NCBI RefSeq assembly: GCF_900110245.1 | Contig: NZ_FOCZ01000001.1 | Location: 1 to 64,000 of the forward strand | Length of the DNA: 64,000 nucleotides | Reading direction: 5' to 3' | Origin: Niastella yeongjuensis | Lineage (GTDB): Bacteria; Bacteroidota; Bacteroidia; Chitinophagales; Chitinophagaceae | Shown here: positions 51,300 through 60,293 of the stretch, piece by piece | Layout of the letters: each line of letters starts with the position of its first letter | Position numbering within the stretch: the stretch's first letter is position 1 | Translations under genes and position numbers: made by a program | Notes under the pieces: model-generated | The model's input: the letters and a program-made list of their open reading frames with translations, nothing else | What the model was told of the DNA's origin: nothing | The model's database searches: none

Positions 51300-52091
51300 A
51301 TGTTCGGTTTATTTTCAAAAAAGCAGCCTGAATGTCCCATCGACAACAACACCCGGCTTTGGATGGAACAGGCCTTTGTGTGGCTGGTACAGGAGTTTGG
51401 ACAAAACAACCTCCTGACAAAACCTATGCTTTTTCCAACCACCGAACATTTCCCCATCCTCTACAACGGCACCAAAGAATCATTTATACAAACCGCCCAC
51501 ATCATTGCCCGGCAAATGGAAATCGATCTGCAAAAGATCAATCTCGATATCTTCAATGAAAGTGTACAGGAATTAAAAAGTGACTATGGGTTCAGTATGT
51601 TCACCCAACCCGATGAAAGCAGTGAAGTGCCCTTAACGGCCGGTTTGTATTTTGGTAAAAATGAATCGGGCAAATTCGATGTGTTTATAGAAAAGAATAA
51701 TTTATCAGACCCTGAAAAACTGGTGGCCACCATCGCACATGAGTTTGCCCATATAAAACTGTTAGACGAAAAGCAGGTTCCTTTTAACGATGAATCGTTA
51801 ACCGATTTAACAACGGTATTGTTTGGCATTGGGATATTTAATGCCAATTGCGCATTCAGAGAGATCAAAAATTTTTCCGTTCGTGGCCATAGCACCCTGG
51901 GTTATTTAAAACAACGGGAGTGGGGTTATGCACTGGCTTTATATGCCTACTTCAGACAGGAAAACAATCCCGGCTGGATAAACCATCTTACCCCCAACAT
52001 CAGGTCAGACTTCAAAAAAAGCACTGCTTTTATTTACGCCAATCCCGATAAGATCTTCAGGGAGCAATATAATCCGGGTAAACAGCCATAA
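51300..52091 (+). CDS. HExxH-containing protein of unknown function
   Basis: From the ATG at 51300 the protein has 263 residues; an earlier start at 51264 is possible. A-T-I-A-H-E-F-A-H-I-K-L-L near residue 140 is a zincin-like HExxH motif, and D-L-T-T-V-L-F-G-I-G-I-F downstream is compatible with the second part of a metal site. No signal peptide is seen, so it would be cytoplasmic. I do not recognise the family further. Confidence 0.75.
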   Translation: MFGLFSKKQPECPIDNNTRLWMEQAFVWLVQEFGQNNLLTKPMLFPTTEHFPILYNGTKESFIQTAHIIARQMEIDLQKINLDIFNESVQELKSDYGFSMFTQPDESSEVPLTAGLYFGKNESGKFDVFIEKNNLSDPEKLVATIAHEFAHIKLLDEKQVPFNDESLTDLTTVLFGIGIFNANCAFREIKNFSVRGHSTLGYLKQREWGYALALYAYFRQENNPGWINHLTPNIRSDFKKSTAFIYANPDKIFREQYNPGKQP

Positions 52092-52098
52092 AACAACA

Positions 52099-52121
52099 AT
52101 CCCCCGAGTTCATCGGGGGAT
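52099..52121 (-). terminator. Intrinsic terminator after the peroxiredoxin gene
   Basis: ATCCCCCGA and TCGGGGGAT form a perfect 9-bp stem with a 5-nt loop. On the minus strand it runs into TTGTTGTTTT. It can also end the plus-strand HExxH gene, which stops 8 bp before it. Confidence 0.8.
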
Positions 52122-52151
52122 CTACTATAAACAGATATGTCTTTATCAACC

Positions 52152-52787
52152 TTATTTGTTCGGCTGAGGTGTATAACGCAGATAAGGTTTAACAACCTTA
52201 ACACCTTTAGGGAATTTCTTGATGGCATCATCAGTAGAAATAGCCGGAACTACAATTACATCTTCGCCTTCTTTCCAGTCAGCTGGTGTAGCCACGCTGT
52301 AGTTAGAAGTCAATTGCAGTGAATCAACCACACGCAATACTTCATAGAAGTTTCTTCCTGTAGAAGCTGGATAGGTGATCATCAGTTTTACCTTTTTATC
52401 GGGTCCTATCACAAACAGCGAACGTACAGTAAATGTTTCAGAAGCATTGGGGTGGATCATATCGTATAGAGTAGCCACGTTTCTCTCTTCATCGGCGATG
52501 ATGGGGAAACCAACTGTAACATTTTGTGTTTCATTGATATCTTTTACCCAACCCACGTGTTTATCAAGGGGATCAACACTAACCGCCAGTACCTTTACAT
52601 TACGTTTGGCAAATTCTTCCTGCAACAAAGCAGTTTTGCCTAATTCGGTAGTACAAACAGGTGTATAATCTGCAGGGTGAGAAAACAGGATACCCCAACC
52701 ATTACCAAGGAATTCATAAAAATCAATATCACCGGCAGTGGTCTTAGCCTGGAAGTTAGGAGCGATATCGCCTAATCTTAAACTCAT
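52152..52787 (-). CDS. Peroxiredoxin, Prx6/1-Cys type
   Basis: 211 residues. Reduces peroxides through the peroxidatic cysteine in H-P-A-D-Y-T-P-V-C-T-T-E near residue 45. The long C-terminal part with W-K-E-G-E-D-V-I-V and the terminal Y-L-R-Y-T-P fits the Prx6 branch, which lacks a resolving cysteine. It is likely cytoplasmic because no signal is present. Confidence 0.95.
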   Translation of the reverse strand: MSLRLGDIAPNFQAKTTAGDIDFYEFLGNGWGILFSHPADYTPVCTTELGKTALLQEEFAKRNVKVLAVSVDPLDKHVGWVKDINETQNVTVGFPIIADEERNVATLYDMIHPNASETFTVRSLFVIGPDKKVKLMITYPASTGRNFYEVLRVVDSLQLTSNYSVATPADWKEGEDVIVVPAISTDDAIKKFPKGVKVVKPYLRYTPQPNK

Positions 52788-52977
52788 ATACTAAGTATTT
52801 TAAGGTTGATAAAATGAATACTAATGATTGTTAACACTTTAAAGGAGTACGAAGATACAAATCCCTACTCATAAAGTAGACTTATATTCTATTTTTTGTT
52901 TTTCAGGTAAAAAATACCATTTTACTGGTAGTCATAGTGGTAAAATATTGGATTATTACGGATTTATTACTTCCGGA

Positions 52978-54123
52978 TTACTTCCCGGCGGCCTTGGTCA
53001 GGGATTTACTGCCGAACCGGTTTTTAACATCATCGATAGCCTTATAAAGCTCGGTCTTTTTTTCTACATCACTGAACAAATTTGTCTGCACTGCTTCATC
53101 AACCAGTTCACTTAGCCGCACGCCCAACAGCCTTACCGGCTGGCCTTTCCGGTACAGCTTGTGAAACAGGTCTTTAGCCTTGGGAATAAGTTCATCGTCA
53201 TAAAAGGTATATACAATACTTGTTTGCCGCGAGGTGGTTTCAAAATCCGGATAGCGTATTTTCACCGCAATACAACCGGCCATTTTATTATCCTGACGAA
53301 GTTCATAAGCCACCCGTTCTGTCATGCGTACCAGCTCATTCATCAGCCGGTCGGTATCGAGGATGTTTTCTTCGAAAGTGCTTTCGGTGGAGATGGATTT
53401 TGCTTCATGGTAGGGTATCACTTCACCCTGATGAATGCCATGCGCTTTGTGCCAGAGATCGGCACCGTATTTACCAAACCGCTTCTCCAGCATTTCACCA
53501 GGGAATGCAGCCAGTTGTTCTATGGTTTCAATACCCAGGTCGCGCAATGATTGAAAGGTACTGTCACCTACCCCGGGTATTTTATTTACTTTTAAAGGTG
53601 CCAGGAATTCTTTTTCGCGCCCAAAGGCGATATGCAGGTATCCATTTGGTTTGGCCTCATCGGTAGCAATTTTGGCCACCATTTTATTAGCTGCCAGTCC
53701 AAATGAAATAGGCAAACCGGTTTTATCGATGATCTCCTGTCGCAGGTCGATGGTCCATTGATACGGGTTGAAATATTTATCCATCCCTGTTAGATCAAGA
53801 TAAAATTCATCGATCGAAGCTTTTTCAAACAACGGGGCTTTGGCAGCAATGATCTCGGTAACCCAACGCGAAAAGCGGCTGTATTCACCGCGCGTGCCTT
53901 TTACCACAGTCGCGTGCGGACATAACCGCAAAGCTGTTTTCATGGGCATGGCAGAATGAATGCCGTATTTGCGGGCTTCATAACTACAGGCAGCCACTAC
54001 ACCCCGTTCGCGTCCGCCCACGATCAATGGCAATCCTTTTAACGAAGGATTGTTGAGGCATTCAACAGAAACGAAGAATGCATCCAGGTCAAAGTGCGCT
54101 ATGATCCGCTGGGGAATGCTCAT
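52978..54123 (-). CDS. dinB: DNA polymerase IV
   Basis: A 381-residue Y-family translesion polymerase. Catalytic carboxylates are in H-F-D-L-D-A-F-F-V-S-V-E near residue 11 and S-I-D-E-F-Y-L-D-L near residue 103. The helix-hairpin-helix and little-finger regions follow normally. A -7 box TAAATTTG lies 7 nt before the ATG. No LexA box is evident next to it. Confidence 0.97.
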   Translation of the reverse strand: MSIPQRIIAHFDLDAFFVSVECLNNPSLKGLPLIVGGRERGVVAACSYEARKYGIHSAMPMKTALRLCPHATVVKGTRGEYSRFSRWVTEIIAAKAPLFEKASIDEFYLDLTGMDKYFNPYQWTIDLRQEIIDKTGLPISFGLAANKMVAKIATDEAKPNGYLHIAFGREKEFLAPLKVNKIPGVGDSTFQSLRDLGIETIEQLAAFPGEMLEKRFGKYGADLWHKAHGIHQGEVIPYHEAKSISTESTFEENILDTDRLMNELVRMTERVAYELRQDNKMAGCIAVKIRYPDFETTSRQTSIVYTFYDDELIPKAKDLFHKLYRKGQPVRLLGVRLSELVDEAVQTNLFSDVEKKTELYKAIDDVKNRFGSKSLTKAAGK

Positions 54124-54130
54124 CTCTCAT

Positions 54131-54138
54131 CAAATTTA
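54131..54138 (-). promoter_or_regulatory. -7 box directly before the polymerase IV gene
   Basis: TAAATTTG on the minus strand matches TAnnTTTG and ends 7 nt before the ATG, giving a near-leaderless transcript. Confidence 0.45.
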
Positions 54139-54213
54139 CATCATTAAATATAGCCTATCATTCCCATAGGTTAACAAATAAACCGGAAACTATAACTTTA
54201 CAAAAACACTCCT

Positions 54214-54798
54214 TTGGAAGAAGGCCTGGAACAATTAAAAAAGCATCTGTTCACCATGCACCCGCTCAGTGCTGAAGAGTGGTGCGATTTTTCGTCCATC
54301 TGGCAGGTGCATCAGTATAAAAGAAAAACCACGTTGACGGCAGCCGGCGAAACCGAACGCTATCTGTACTTTGTGCTGGAAGGCATTCAGCGTGCCTTTT
54401 TCATCGATGCCCGGCATGAAGCTACCCTGGTTTTCACTTATCCCTATTGTTTTTCGGGCATTGCCGACTCTTTTCTTACCCAGTTGCCTTCCCGCTATTA
54501 TCTGGAAACGTTGACCAGCAGCACCCTGTTGCGCACCACCCATGCCCAGCTGCAACAGCTGATGGATAAACACCGGAACATTGAAAAACTGATTGCCCGT
54601 TTTACTTCATTTGCATTGATGGGCGTGCTGGAGCGGCATGTGGAGTTATTAACGTTCAGTGCCGAAGAAAAGTTCAGGATCCTGTTCAAACGCAGTCCGC
54701 ACGTATTGCAACTGATCCCTCATAAATACCTGGCCTCCTATCTTGGCATGGATGCTACCACGTTTAGTAAGTTGATGGCTACGGTTCGAATAGAATAA
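54214..54798 (+). CDS. Crp/Fnr-family regulator with short HTH
   Basis: 194 residues from TTG 54214. The cyclic-nucleotide-binding-like beta roll covers about residues 25-120 (Y-L-Y-F-V-L-E-G-I-Q-R-A-F-F). The HTH is near the C-terminus (H-K-Y-L-A-S-Y-L-G-M-D-A-T-T-F-S-K-L). Bacteroidota have many such regulators acting next to their targets; the DinB-family gene 72 bp downstream is a candidate target. An ATG at 54256 is an alternative start. Confidence 0.85.
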   Translation: MEEGLEQLKKHLFTMHPLSAEEWCDFSSIWQVHQYKRKTTLTAAGETERYLYFVLEGIQRAFFIDARHEATLVFTYPYCFSGIADSFLTQLPSRYYLETLTSSTLLRTTHAQLQQLMDKHRNIEKLIARFTSFALMGVLERHVELLTFSAEEKFRILFKRSPHVLQLIPHKYLASYLGMDATTFSKLMATVRIE

Positions 54799-54837
54799 AT
54801 GTTGGTTAGCGCCAAGATTTTTGAATAAAAGGGTTGG

Positions 54838-54845
54838 TAGCTTTG
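54838..54845 (+). promoter_or_regulatory. -7 box for the second DinB-family gene
   Basis: TAGCTTTG fits TAnnTTTG and lies 25 nt before the ATG at 54871. No TTG is found at the usual -33 spacing. Confidence 0.45.
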
Positions 54846-54870
54846 TGCTGTTATCAATACCAACACAGCC

Positions 54871-55431
54871 ATGAAAATACAAGCAGCTACATTCCTGGAA
54901 ACCATGCAAACCGATACCCTCCAGATTCTGGGGCGGTTAGCCCAGCTGAAACAATTACCGGCCGGTTTGCTGGTAAAACAACCCGAACCCGGCCGCTGGA
55001 GTGTGGTCCAGGTAATTGAACACCTGAACACCTATGGCCGTTTTTACCTGCCCGAGCTGCAAAAGGCCATCAATGCCCACAACGATACGGCTATCGAATA
55101 TTTTACGTCCGGCTGGCTGGGCGGCTATTTTACCAATAGTATGCGGCCCAAAGCCGATGGTACCATCACCCATAAAAGTAAAACGGTAAAAAATCACAAC
55201 CCGGCGCCTGTCCTCGATGGTTTGAAGGTGTTGCAGGAGTTTGACCAGCAGGAAATAACCCTGTTGCAATTGCTCGAAATGGCCCGGCAGGTGAATATAA
55301 ACGCTATCCGGATCCCAATCTCTATTACGCCTTTGCTTAAATTAAAAATGGGCGATGTGTTTGGGTTCATCATTGCCCATCATCAAAGGCATTTTGTGCA
55401 AATCGAGAATACCTTGAGAGACCTTTCTTAA
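54871..55431 (+). CDS. DinB-family four-helix protein, second copy
   Basis: 186 residues with the DinB_2 pattern: P-E-P-G-R-W-S-V-V-Q-V-I-E-H-L-N-T-Y near residue 40 carries the first metal histidine, and I-I-A-H-H-Q-R-H near the end gives the others. The metal-binding trio suggests thiol-dependent transferase or hydrolase activity. It follows the Crp-type regulator on the same strand but has its own promoter box. Confidence 0.9.
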   Translation: MKIQAATFLETMQTDTLQILGRLAQLKQLPAGLLVKQPEPGRWSVVQVIEHLNTYGRFYLPELQKAINAHNDTAIEYFTSGWLGGYFTNSMRPKADGTITHKSKTVKNHNPAPVLDGLKVLQEFDQQEITLLQLLEMARQVNINAIRIPISITPLLKLKMGDVFGFIIAHHQRHFVQIENTLRDLS

Positions 55432-55459
55432 ATAACCGGAAGGAATGATATAAAGAGGC

Positions 55460-55547
55460 TGTTGCAGGTTTCAGGATTCAGGTTACAGGGGAATACAAAT
55501 TGTTTTTCATGCCTTGCAGCCTGCAACCTGTAACTTGTAACAGCTGT
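55460..55547. repeat. Structured intergenic repeat
   Basis: Contains CAGGTTACAGG (55479-55489) and, to its right, words such as CCTGTAAC and TTGTAACAG that form inverted partners, plus direct CAGG-rich words. It lies between the convergent DinB-family gene and rimM. No T run is present. Confidence 0.5.
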
Positions 55548-55575
55548 TTATTTGATATTGTCTCAACCCATCAAT

Positions 55576-56091
55576 CTAGCTATAGATATCCAACAGCCCG
55601 TCAGGCAGCTCTACATGCACTTGTTTCTTCTTTTGATCTATCTTAAGTAGAAAGTCCTCATGCACTGGTATCAGGGCTTCCTTGCCCTTTAAATCGATCC
55701 TGCAGAGGAGCTGATGCGGTTGCTCGATGACCTCCAGGATTGGACCCAGGTCGGCTCCCTCATTGATGATATGAAACCCCAACAGCATAATGGGGGCCGA
55801 TTTGGAAACATATTTTTCAAATTCCTCCTGTGGCAGCCAAACCCTTTTTTGCATCAATTTGTGTGCAGCTTCCTTGGTTTCGATGCCTTCGAACTTCAGA
55901 AATAGTTCGTCATCATTTTTTATGCGGGCGCCTTCCAGGAAATAAGGCAGCATTTCATCTTTCTTTTCTTCAATAAAAACAGACTCAAGACCTTTCAATG
56001 AAGATTTTTTCCCAAGCTGATGTTGCAACACCACTTCGCCCTTCACCCCAAAAGTGGCCACTATTTTTCCAATGCTGTTGTAGTTGGTCAT
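55576..56091 (-). CDS. rimM: 16S rRNA processing protein RimM
   Basis: 171 residues from ATG 56091. Binds ribosomal protein uS19 and helps mature the 30S head. The N-terminal I-G-K-I-V-A-T-F-G-V-K-G-E-V segment is the RimM signature; the PRC-barrel half ends with I-P-V-H-E-D-F-L. Its own promoter (TACCTTTG, 56099-56106) lies 7 nt before the ATG, and two terminators separate it from rpsP. trmD, the usual next gene, does not follow. Confidence 0.95.
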   Translation of the reverse strand: MTNYNSIGKIVATFGVKGEVVLQHQLGKKSSLKGLESVFIEEKKDEMLPYFLEGARIKNDDELFLKFEGIETKEAAHKLMQKRVWLPQEEFEKYVSKSAPIMLLGFHIINEGADLGPILEVIEQPHQLLCRIDLKGKEALIPVHEDFLLKIDQKKKQVHVELPDGLLDIYS

Positions 56092-56098
56092 AAGGTGG

Positions 56099-56129
56099 CA
56101 AAGGTAACTTTTCAGGTGGCAATGGGCAA
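56099..56129 (-). promoter_or_regulatory. Promoter of rimM
   Basis: On the minus strand TTG (56127-56129), a 20-bp spacer and TACCTTTG (56099-56106) form a good Bacteroidota promoter. The box ends 7 nt before the ATG. Confidence 0.65.
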
Positions 56130-56462
56130 TGCCGGGTCCTGGATTTTTGATGAACAATACCCGGTTTAAGGATGACCTCACAAGGACTTAACAGGGACCT
56201 CACAGGGACTTCACAAGGACCTGGAAGGAATTTTATCCGGGTAAGGTCCGGGTTATGTCTGTATGGAATGCCGGGTATTCCGGACGAATATCGCATTCAG
56301 ATGGTACCGTAATAGTACCGGAGAATGGTGGTCAGGTGGCCGGGATATTGCCTGGAGACCGCCTACAATCACTCTGGGGGCTACCATAGCTAAGGCAATA
56401 CCCAGGCAGTCCTCAGGCAATACTTAGGCCATTAGGCTGCCATTCCGCTGGCATTTCCGGGC
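56130..56462. other. Non-coding GC-rich gap between rpsP and rimM
   Basis: No gene is supported. It contains the 11-bp tandem repeat at 56176-56230, many CCGG/GGTACC-like short palindromes, and a pair of AGGCAATAC words near 56391 and 56418. Its base composition and repetitiveness differ from ordinary spacers here. It could encode a structured RNA or be a decayed mobile repeat. Confidence 0.45.
56176..56230. repeat. Five-unit 11-bp tandem repeat
   Basis: Consecutive 11-bp units at 56176, 56187, 56198, 56209 and 56220 follow the pattern C(C/T)T-x-A-C-A-(A/G)-G-G-A; the last is more diverged. They lie in the rpsP-rimM gap, 85 bp upstream of rimM. Confidence 0.75.
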
Positions 56463-56501
56463 AAAAAAATGGGCTGCGACCTAAACAGATCGCAGCCCAT
56501 T
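56463..56501 (-). terminator. Strong intrinsic terminator, distal to rpsP
   Basis: AATGGGCTGCGA (56468-56479) and its partner (56490-56501) make a perfect 12-bp stem with a 10-nt loop; a run of T follows on the minus strand. Confidence 0.88.
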
Positions 56502-56541
56502 GAAATTTACTGCCCCTCTTTAGGCGGAAGGGGCCTAAAAG

Positions 56542-56578
56542 AAAAAAATCCCGTCAGGGATGAACCTAAACGGGATTT
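56542..56578 (-). terminator. Intrinsic terminator after rpsP
   Basis: AAATCCCGT (56546-56554) and ACGGGATTT (56570-56578) form a 9-bp stem, followed on the minus strand by a T run. It lies 32 bp past the rpsP stop codon. Confidence 0.85.
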
Positions 56579-56609
56579 AACAAGTTGACAGTTAGCTATA
56601 CTGCGTAGC

Positions 56610-57041
56610 TTATTCTCCTCTGCGCGGTCTTACCGGAGGAGCACCAGCACCGCCTCTGCGCGGCCTTCTTTCCCTTGCATTTGTTTCCTGGCGCTTTTTA
56701 ACCTGGACCTCGTGCTCAGCATGCCACTTCTGGAATTTCTCCATAGCGGTAGCTTCGTCGAACAGACCCAGTTTCACACCACGCAACAAATGTTTCAGGT
56801 ACAATACACCTTTATACGACAGAATTCTGCGCACAGTATCAGTAGGTTGAGCACCTTTATGAAGCCAATCTAAGGCTTTCTGGCGATCCAACTGAATTGT
56901 TGCAGGAACTGTAAGCGGGTTGTATGTACCCAACTTCTGGATAAACTTTCCATCACGCGGAGAGCGTGCATCGGCCACTACGATGAAATAAAATGGTCTT
57001 TTTTTAGACCCATGGCGTTGCAGTCTGATTTTAACTGGCAT
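56610..57041 (-). CDS. rpsP: Ribosomal protein bS16 with Arg/Gly/Pro-rich tail
   Basis: 143 residues; the core (1-~85) matches bS16, starting [14 protein letters not shown] and including [12 protein letters not shown]. The remaining ~58 residues are an extension ending in a basic, Pro/Gly/Arg-rich tail ([12 protein letters not shown]). Such tails are frequent in Bacteroidota bS16. A full -33/-7 promoter lies upstream, so it is expressed apart from ffh. Confidence 0.97.
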   Translation of the reverse strand: MPVKIRLQRHGSKKRPFYFIVVADARSPRDGKFIQKLGTYNPLTVPATIQLDRQKALDWLHKGAQPTDTVRRILSYKGVLYLKHLLRGVKLGLFDEATAMEKFQKWHAEHEVQVKKRQETNARERRPRRGGAGAPPVRPRRGE

Positions 57042-57091
57042 CTTAAATAGAAATTTAAATGCTTAACAAATAGGGTTACTTTCCATTATAA

Positions 57092-57127
57092 CGATTGCAA
57101 AAATAGCAATCGAGACGATTTTTCCAA
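57092..57127 (-). promoter_or_regulatory. Promoter of rpsP with symmetric flanks
   Basis: On the minus strand TTG (57125-57127), 19 bp and TATTTTTG (57098-57105) match the consensus. CGATTGC (57092-57098) and GCAATCG (57106-57112) form an inverted repeat around the -7 box. The leader is about 50 nt. Confidence 0.72.
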
Positions 57128-57257
57128 ATTTAATAATTCAGTTGAAATTTTTGCCTTTTATCATGCCATCATTCTGAAGATGATACGCGTTAAATTGTTG
57201 ATAAGTTAGCTGGTAAACAAGCTGATAGACCCACAATTCAACCCTAAAAAAAAATTT

Positions 57258-58574
57258 CTAGCGCTTCATTCCCATCCGCCCCATCGGCATCTTATTCATC
57301 ATTTTCATCATCTGCTTCATTTGCTCGAACTGTTTCAAAAAGGCATTTACCTCATCGAGACCTTTACCTGATCCTTTGGCAATACGCTGCTTACGGCCCA
57401 TGTTTATCAGATCGGGGTCTTCCCGTTCCTGCCTGGTCATGGAGTTGATCATGGCTTCAATGCCCTTGAAGGCATCGTCGCTGATATCGATGTCTTTGAT
57501 GGCTTTACCAACACCCGGGATCATCCCTAACAGGTCTTTGATATTACCCATCTTTTTTATCTGTTCCAGTTGTTGTTTAAAGTCTTCGAAGTTGAACTGG
57601 TTCTTGCGGATCTTCTTTTCCAGTTTGCGGGCCTGTTCTTCGTCGAACTGTTGTTGCGCCTTTTCAACCAGGGTGGTAATATCACCCATACCCAATATAC
57701 GCTGGGCCATACGTTCGGGGTAGAACACATCGAGCGTATCGAGCTTTTCGCCGCTGCTCACGAACTTGATGGGTTTTTGTACCGTGTATTTGATGGAAAG
57801 GGCGGCACCACCGCGGGTATCACCATCGAGCTTGGTAAGCACCACACCGGTGAAGTCAAGGCGATCATTAAACGCTTTTGCGGTGTTCACGGCGTCCTGA
57901 CCGGTCATGGAGTCAACCACGAACAGGATCTCGTTGGGATTAACAGCCGATTTTACGTTGGCTACTTCGCTCATCATCGCCTCATCGATGGCCAGGCGGC
58001 CGGCAGTATCTATGATGACTACGTTTTTATTCTTACTGCGGGCTTCCTTAATGGCGTTGGTAGCTATTTGCACCGCATTTTTATTCTCTGGTTCGCTGTA
58101 TACGTCGACCTGAATTTGTTCGCCCAGTACTTTTAACTGGTCGATGGCCGCCGGGCGGTAAATATCCGCTGCCACGAGCATGGGTGAAAGTCTGCCCCTG
58201 GTTTTGAGAAAATTAGCCAGTTTGGCACTGAAAGTGGTTTTACCGGAACCTTGCAGACCGGCAATCAGAATAACGGCGGGATTGCCTTTTGAATTGAATT
58301 CGCTTTCGCTGCCACCCATGAGGTCAACCAGCTCGTCTTTTACGATCTTCACCATCAACTGGCCGGGACTTACGGCAGTTAACACTTTCTCACCCAAGGC
58401 CTTATCTTTTACCCGGTCGGTAAAATCCTTGGCAATTTTATAGTTCACGTCCGCATCCACCAGGGCGCGGCGGATGTCTTTTACGGTAGCAGCAATATTC
58501 AGTTCGGTGATCCGGCCTTCTCCTTTTATCTGTTTTAAGGCCGACTCCAACCGGTCGGTAAGATTTTCAAACAT
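57258..58574 (-). CDS. ffh: Signal recognition particle protein Ffh
   Basis: The 438-residue SRP54 GTPase that, with 4.5S RNA, targets membrane proteins to the translocon. N domain at 1-~85; G domain with G-L-Q-G-S-G-K-T-T near residue 107, D-T-A-G-R near 190 and T-K-L-D near 248; the Met-rich M domain ends with M-M-K-M-M-N-K-M-P-M-G-R-M-G-M. It lies upstream of rpsP on the same strand, the classic neighbourhood. Confidence 0.98.
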   Translation of the reverse strand: MFENLTDRLESALKQIKGEGRITELNIAATVKDIRRALVDADVNYKIAKDFTDRVKDKALGEKVLTAVSPGQLMVKIVKDELVDLMGGSESEFNSKGNPAVILIAGLQGSGKTTFSAKLANFLKTRGRLSPMLVAADIYRPAAIDQLKVLGEQIQVDVYSEPENKNAVQIATNAIKEARSKNKNVVIIDTAGRLAIDEAMMSEVANVKSAVNPNEILFVVDSMTGQDAVNTAKAFNDRLDFTGVVLTKLDGDTRGGAALSIKYTVQKPIKFVSSGEKLDTLDVFYPERMAQRILGMGDITTLVEKAQQQFDEEQARKLEKKIRKNQFNFEDFKQQLEQIKKMGNIKDLLGMIPGVGKAIKDIDISDDAFKGIEAMINSMTRQEREDPDLINMGRKQRIAKGSGKGLDEVNAFLKQFEQMKQMMKMMNKMPMGRMGMKR

Positions 58575-58619
58575 AACTTCCTGTTTTCGCGTTCGTTAAG
58601 CCTAAGGGCTAAAAGCAAA

Positions 58620-58652
58620 AAAGTGAATATACCCTCAAGTTATATTCACTTT
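58620..58652 (-). terminator. Intrinsic terminator after the sigma factor gene
   Basis: AAAGTGAATATA (58620-58631) pairs perfectly with TATATTCACTTT (58641-58652); the minus strand continues into TTTTTTGC. The stem is AT-rich but long. Confidence 0.7.
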
Positions 58653-58723
58653 ATGGACTGCAAATTTACAGGAAGTAAATTTTGTTGTGTAAAGTTTCTT
58701 TTGCCAGGCGCAAGTTTTTAAGG

Positions 58724-59593
58724 TTAAACGCCCAAATATCCCCTCAGGGCCTTTGAACGCGAATTGGTGCGCAGTTTGGTAATTGCTTTGTCTTTGATCT
58801 GGCGAACCCTTTCCCGGGTGAGATTGAATTTATCTCCGATATCTTCCAGGCTCATGGGGTGATCGACACCAATACCAAAGAAATAACAGATTACTTCTTT
58901 TTGCCGCTCGGTGAGCATTTTCATAGAGCGCTCGATTTCCTGTTTAAGCGACTCTTTGTGCTCGATGTTTGTGTTTGCGTATTCAGCATTGGGATTTACC
59001 AATACGTCTACGAGGGTATTGTCTTCCCCTTCAGACAGTGGCGTGTCCATGCTTACGTGCCGGGCAGCGATGCCCAGGGTTGCAGAAACCTCTTCGGTTT
59101 CGAGTTCGAGTAGTTCGGCCAGTTCTTCGGGCGAGGGTTCCCGTTCAAACTCCTGTTCCAGCTGCGAATACGCTTTCTGGATCTTGTTGGTTAACCCTAC
59201 TTTGTTCAATGGAAGCCTTACAATGCGCGATTGTTCAGCTAATGCCTGAAGAATACTTTGGCGAATCCACCATACGGCGTAAGAAATGAATTTAAAACCA
59301 CGGGTTTCATCAAAACGCTGCGCTGCTTTAATGAGACCCAAATTACCCTCATTGATGAGGTCTGGTAGTGAGAGGCCTTGGTTTTGATACTGCTTGGCTA
59401 CGGATACAACGAACCTTAAATTCGCTTTCGTTAGTTTGTCAAGGGCTGCTTGATTACCTTGCTTGATCAAACCCGCTAGTTTTACTTCTTCTTCGGGACT
59501 GATCAATTCAACTTTTCCGATTTCCTGCAAGTATTTTTCAAGGCTCTGCGATTCACGATTCGTAATTGATTTCGTGATCTTGAGTTGCCGCAT
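58724..59593 (-). CDS. rpoD: Primary RNA polymerase sigma factor (RpoD/SigA type)
   Basis: 289 residues from ATG 59593, starting [14 protein letters not shown]. Region 1.2 is at the start; region 2 has [15 protein letters not shown] (2.4); region 4.2 has [10 protein letters not shown] near the end. It is the short group-1 sigma typical of Bacteroidota and should read the TTG/TAnnTTTG promoters found in this window. A second ATG six bases upstream exists but is not the family start. Confidence 0.96.
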   Translation of the reverse strand: MRQLKITKSITNRESQSLEKYLQEIGKVELISPEEEVKLAGLIKQGNQAALDKLTKANLRFVVSVAKQYQNQGLSLPDLINEGNLGLIKAAQRFDETRGFKFISYAVWWIRQSILQALAEQSRIVRLPLNKVGLTNKIQKAYSQLEQEFEREPSPEELAELLELETEEVSATLGIAARHVSMDTPLSEGEDNTLVDVLVNPNAEYANTNIEHKESLKQEIERSMKMLTERQKEVICYFFGIGVDHPMSLEDIGDKFNLTRERVRQIKDKAITKLRTNSRSKALRGYLGV

Positions 59594-59912
59594 ACTCATA
59601 GGTAGGACATTTTAAAGGGTTTTTTAGGTTAATAACGGTCAATGGTTTAAAAAAAACGAAATACCTGTCGAATTTGTTATATGAACAAGCATTTTGTTGT
59701 TAAAAAACTATCCACCTAATATACCCATTTCTCCCCATTTTCATCAAAATAATTCGTAACCAACTGGTTGTCAGATATATGAAGATTTTTTGCTTATTTA
59801 TTCATTTTTAGGCACTTTTTACCCCATTTATCCAAAAAAAAATTTTGAGGGTAGCATTATTTTTCTATAATTGCACCATTGCAACTTGCAAAAAAGATCA
59901 ATCAAGGGTTAG
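59594..59912. other. AT-rich divergent region between sigma factor and START-like gene
   Basis: About 320 bp with many A and T runs. No tRNA, hairpin terminator or exact TAnnTTTG box was found, although promoters for both flanking genes must be here. Confidence 0.5.
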
Positions 59913-60293
59913 ATGAGTAAGAAACACATATTTACGTTAGAGTATCCGGTAAGATGTTCTCCTTCCATTTTATACGAATTCCTAAGTACGCCTGCGGGAC
60001 TGCAGGAATGGTTTGCTGATAAAGTAGACGAACGGGACAATGTTTTTAGTTTTTCCTGGAACGGTACTACCGATAAGGCAGAAGTGATGGAAAGTGAAGA
60101 AGAGAAATTTATCAGGTTTCACTGGTTGCACGCACCCAAAGATGAATATTTCGAATTCAGAATCGAGAAATCAGAAGTTACTAACCAAACCATCCTTGTG
60201 ATCAAAGATTTTGCAGATAAAGGGGAGGTTAAAGACCAAAGCCAGTTGTGGGGCTACCAGGTTAAAGACCTGTTTCACCGGCTCGGTAATTAA
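59913..60293 (+). CDS. START-like (SRPBCC) domain protein
   Basis: 126 residues of the START/AHSA1-like fold, starting with F-T-L-E-Y-P-V-R-C-S-P-S-I-L-Y-E-F-L and W-F-A-D-K-V-D. The fold binds hydrophobic ligands in a deep cavity; no ligand can be inferred. Its stop codon overlaps that of the convergent 210-residue gene by four bases in a TTAA word. Confidence 0.85.
   Translation: MSKKHIFTLEYPVRCSPSILYEFLSTPAGLQEWFADKVDERDNVFSFSWNGTTDKAEVMESEEEKFIRFHWLHAPKDEYFEFRIEKSEVTNQTILVIKDFADKGEVKDQSQLWGYQVKDLFHRLGN

Noticed and set aside
57570-58136. 188-codon plus-strand ORF across ffh
   Set aside because: Antisense to the conserved Ffh G domain, no family features.
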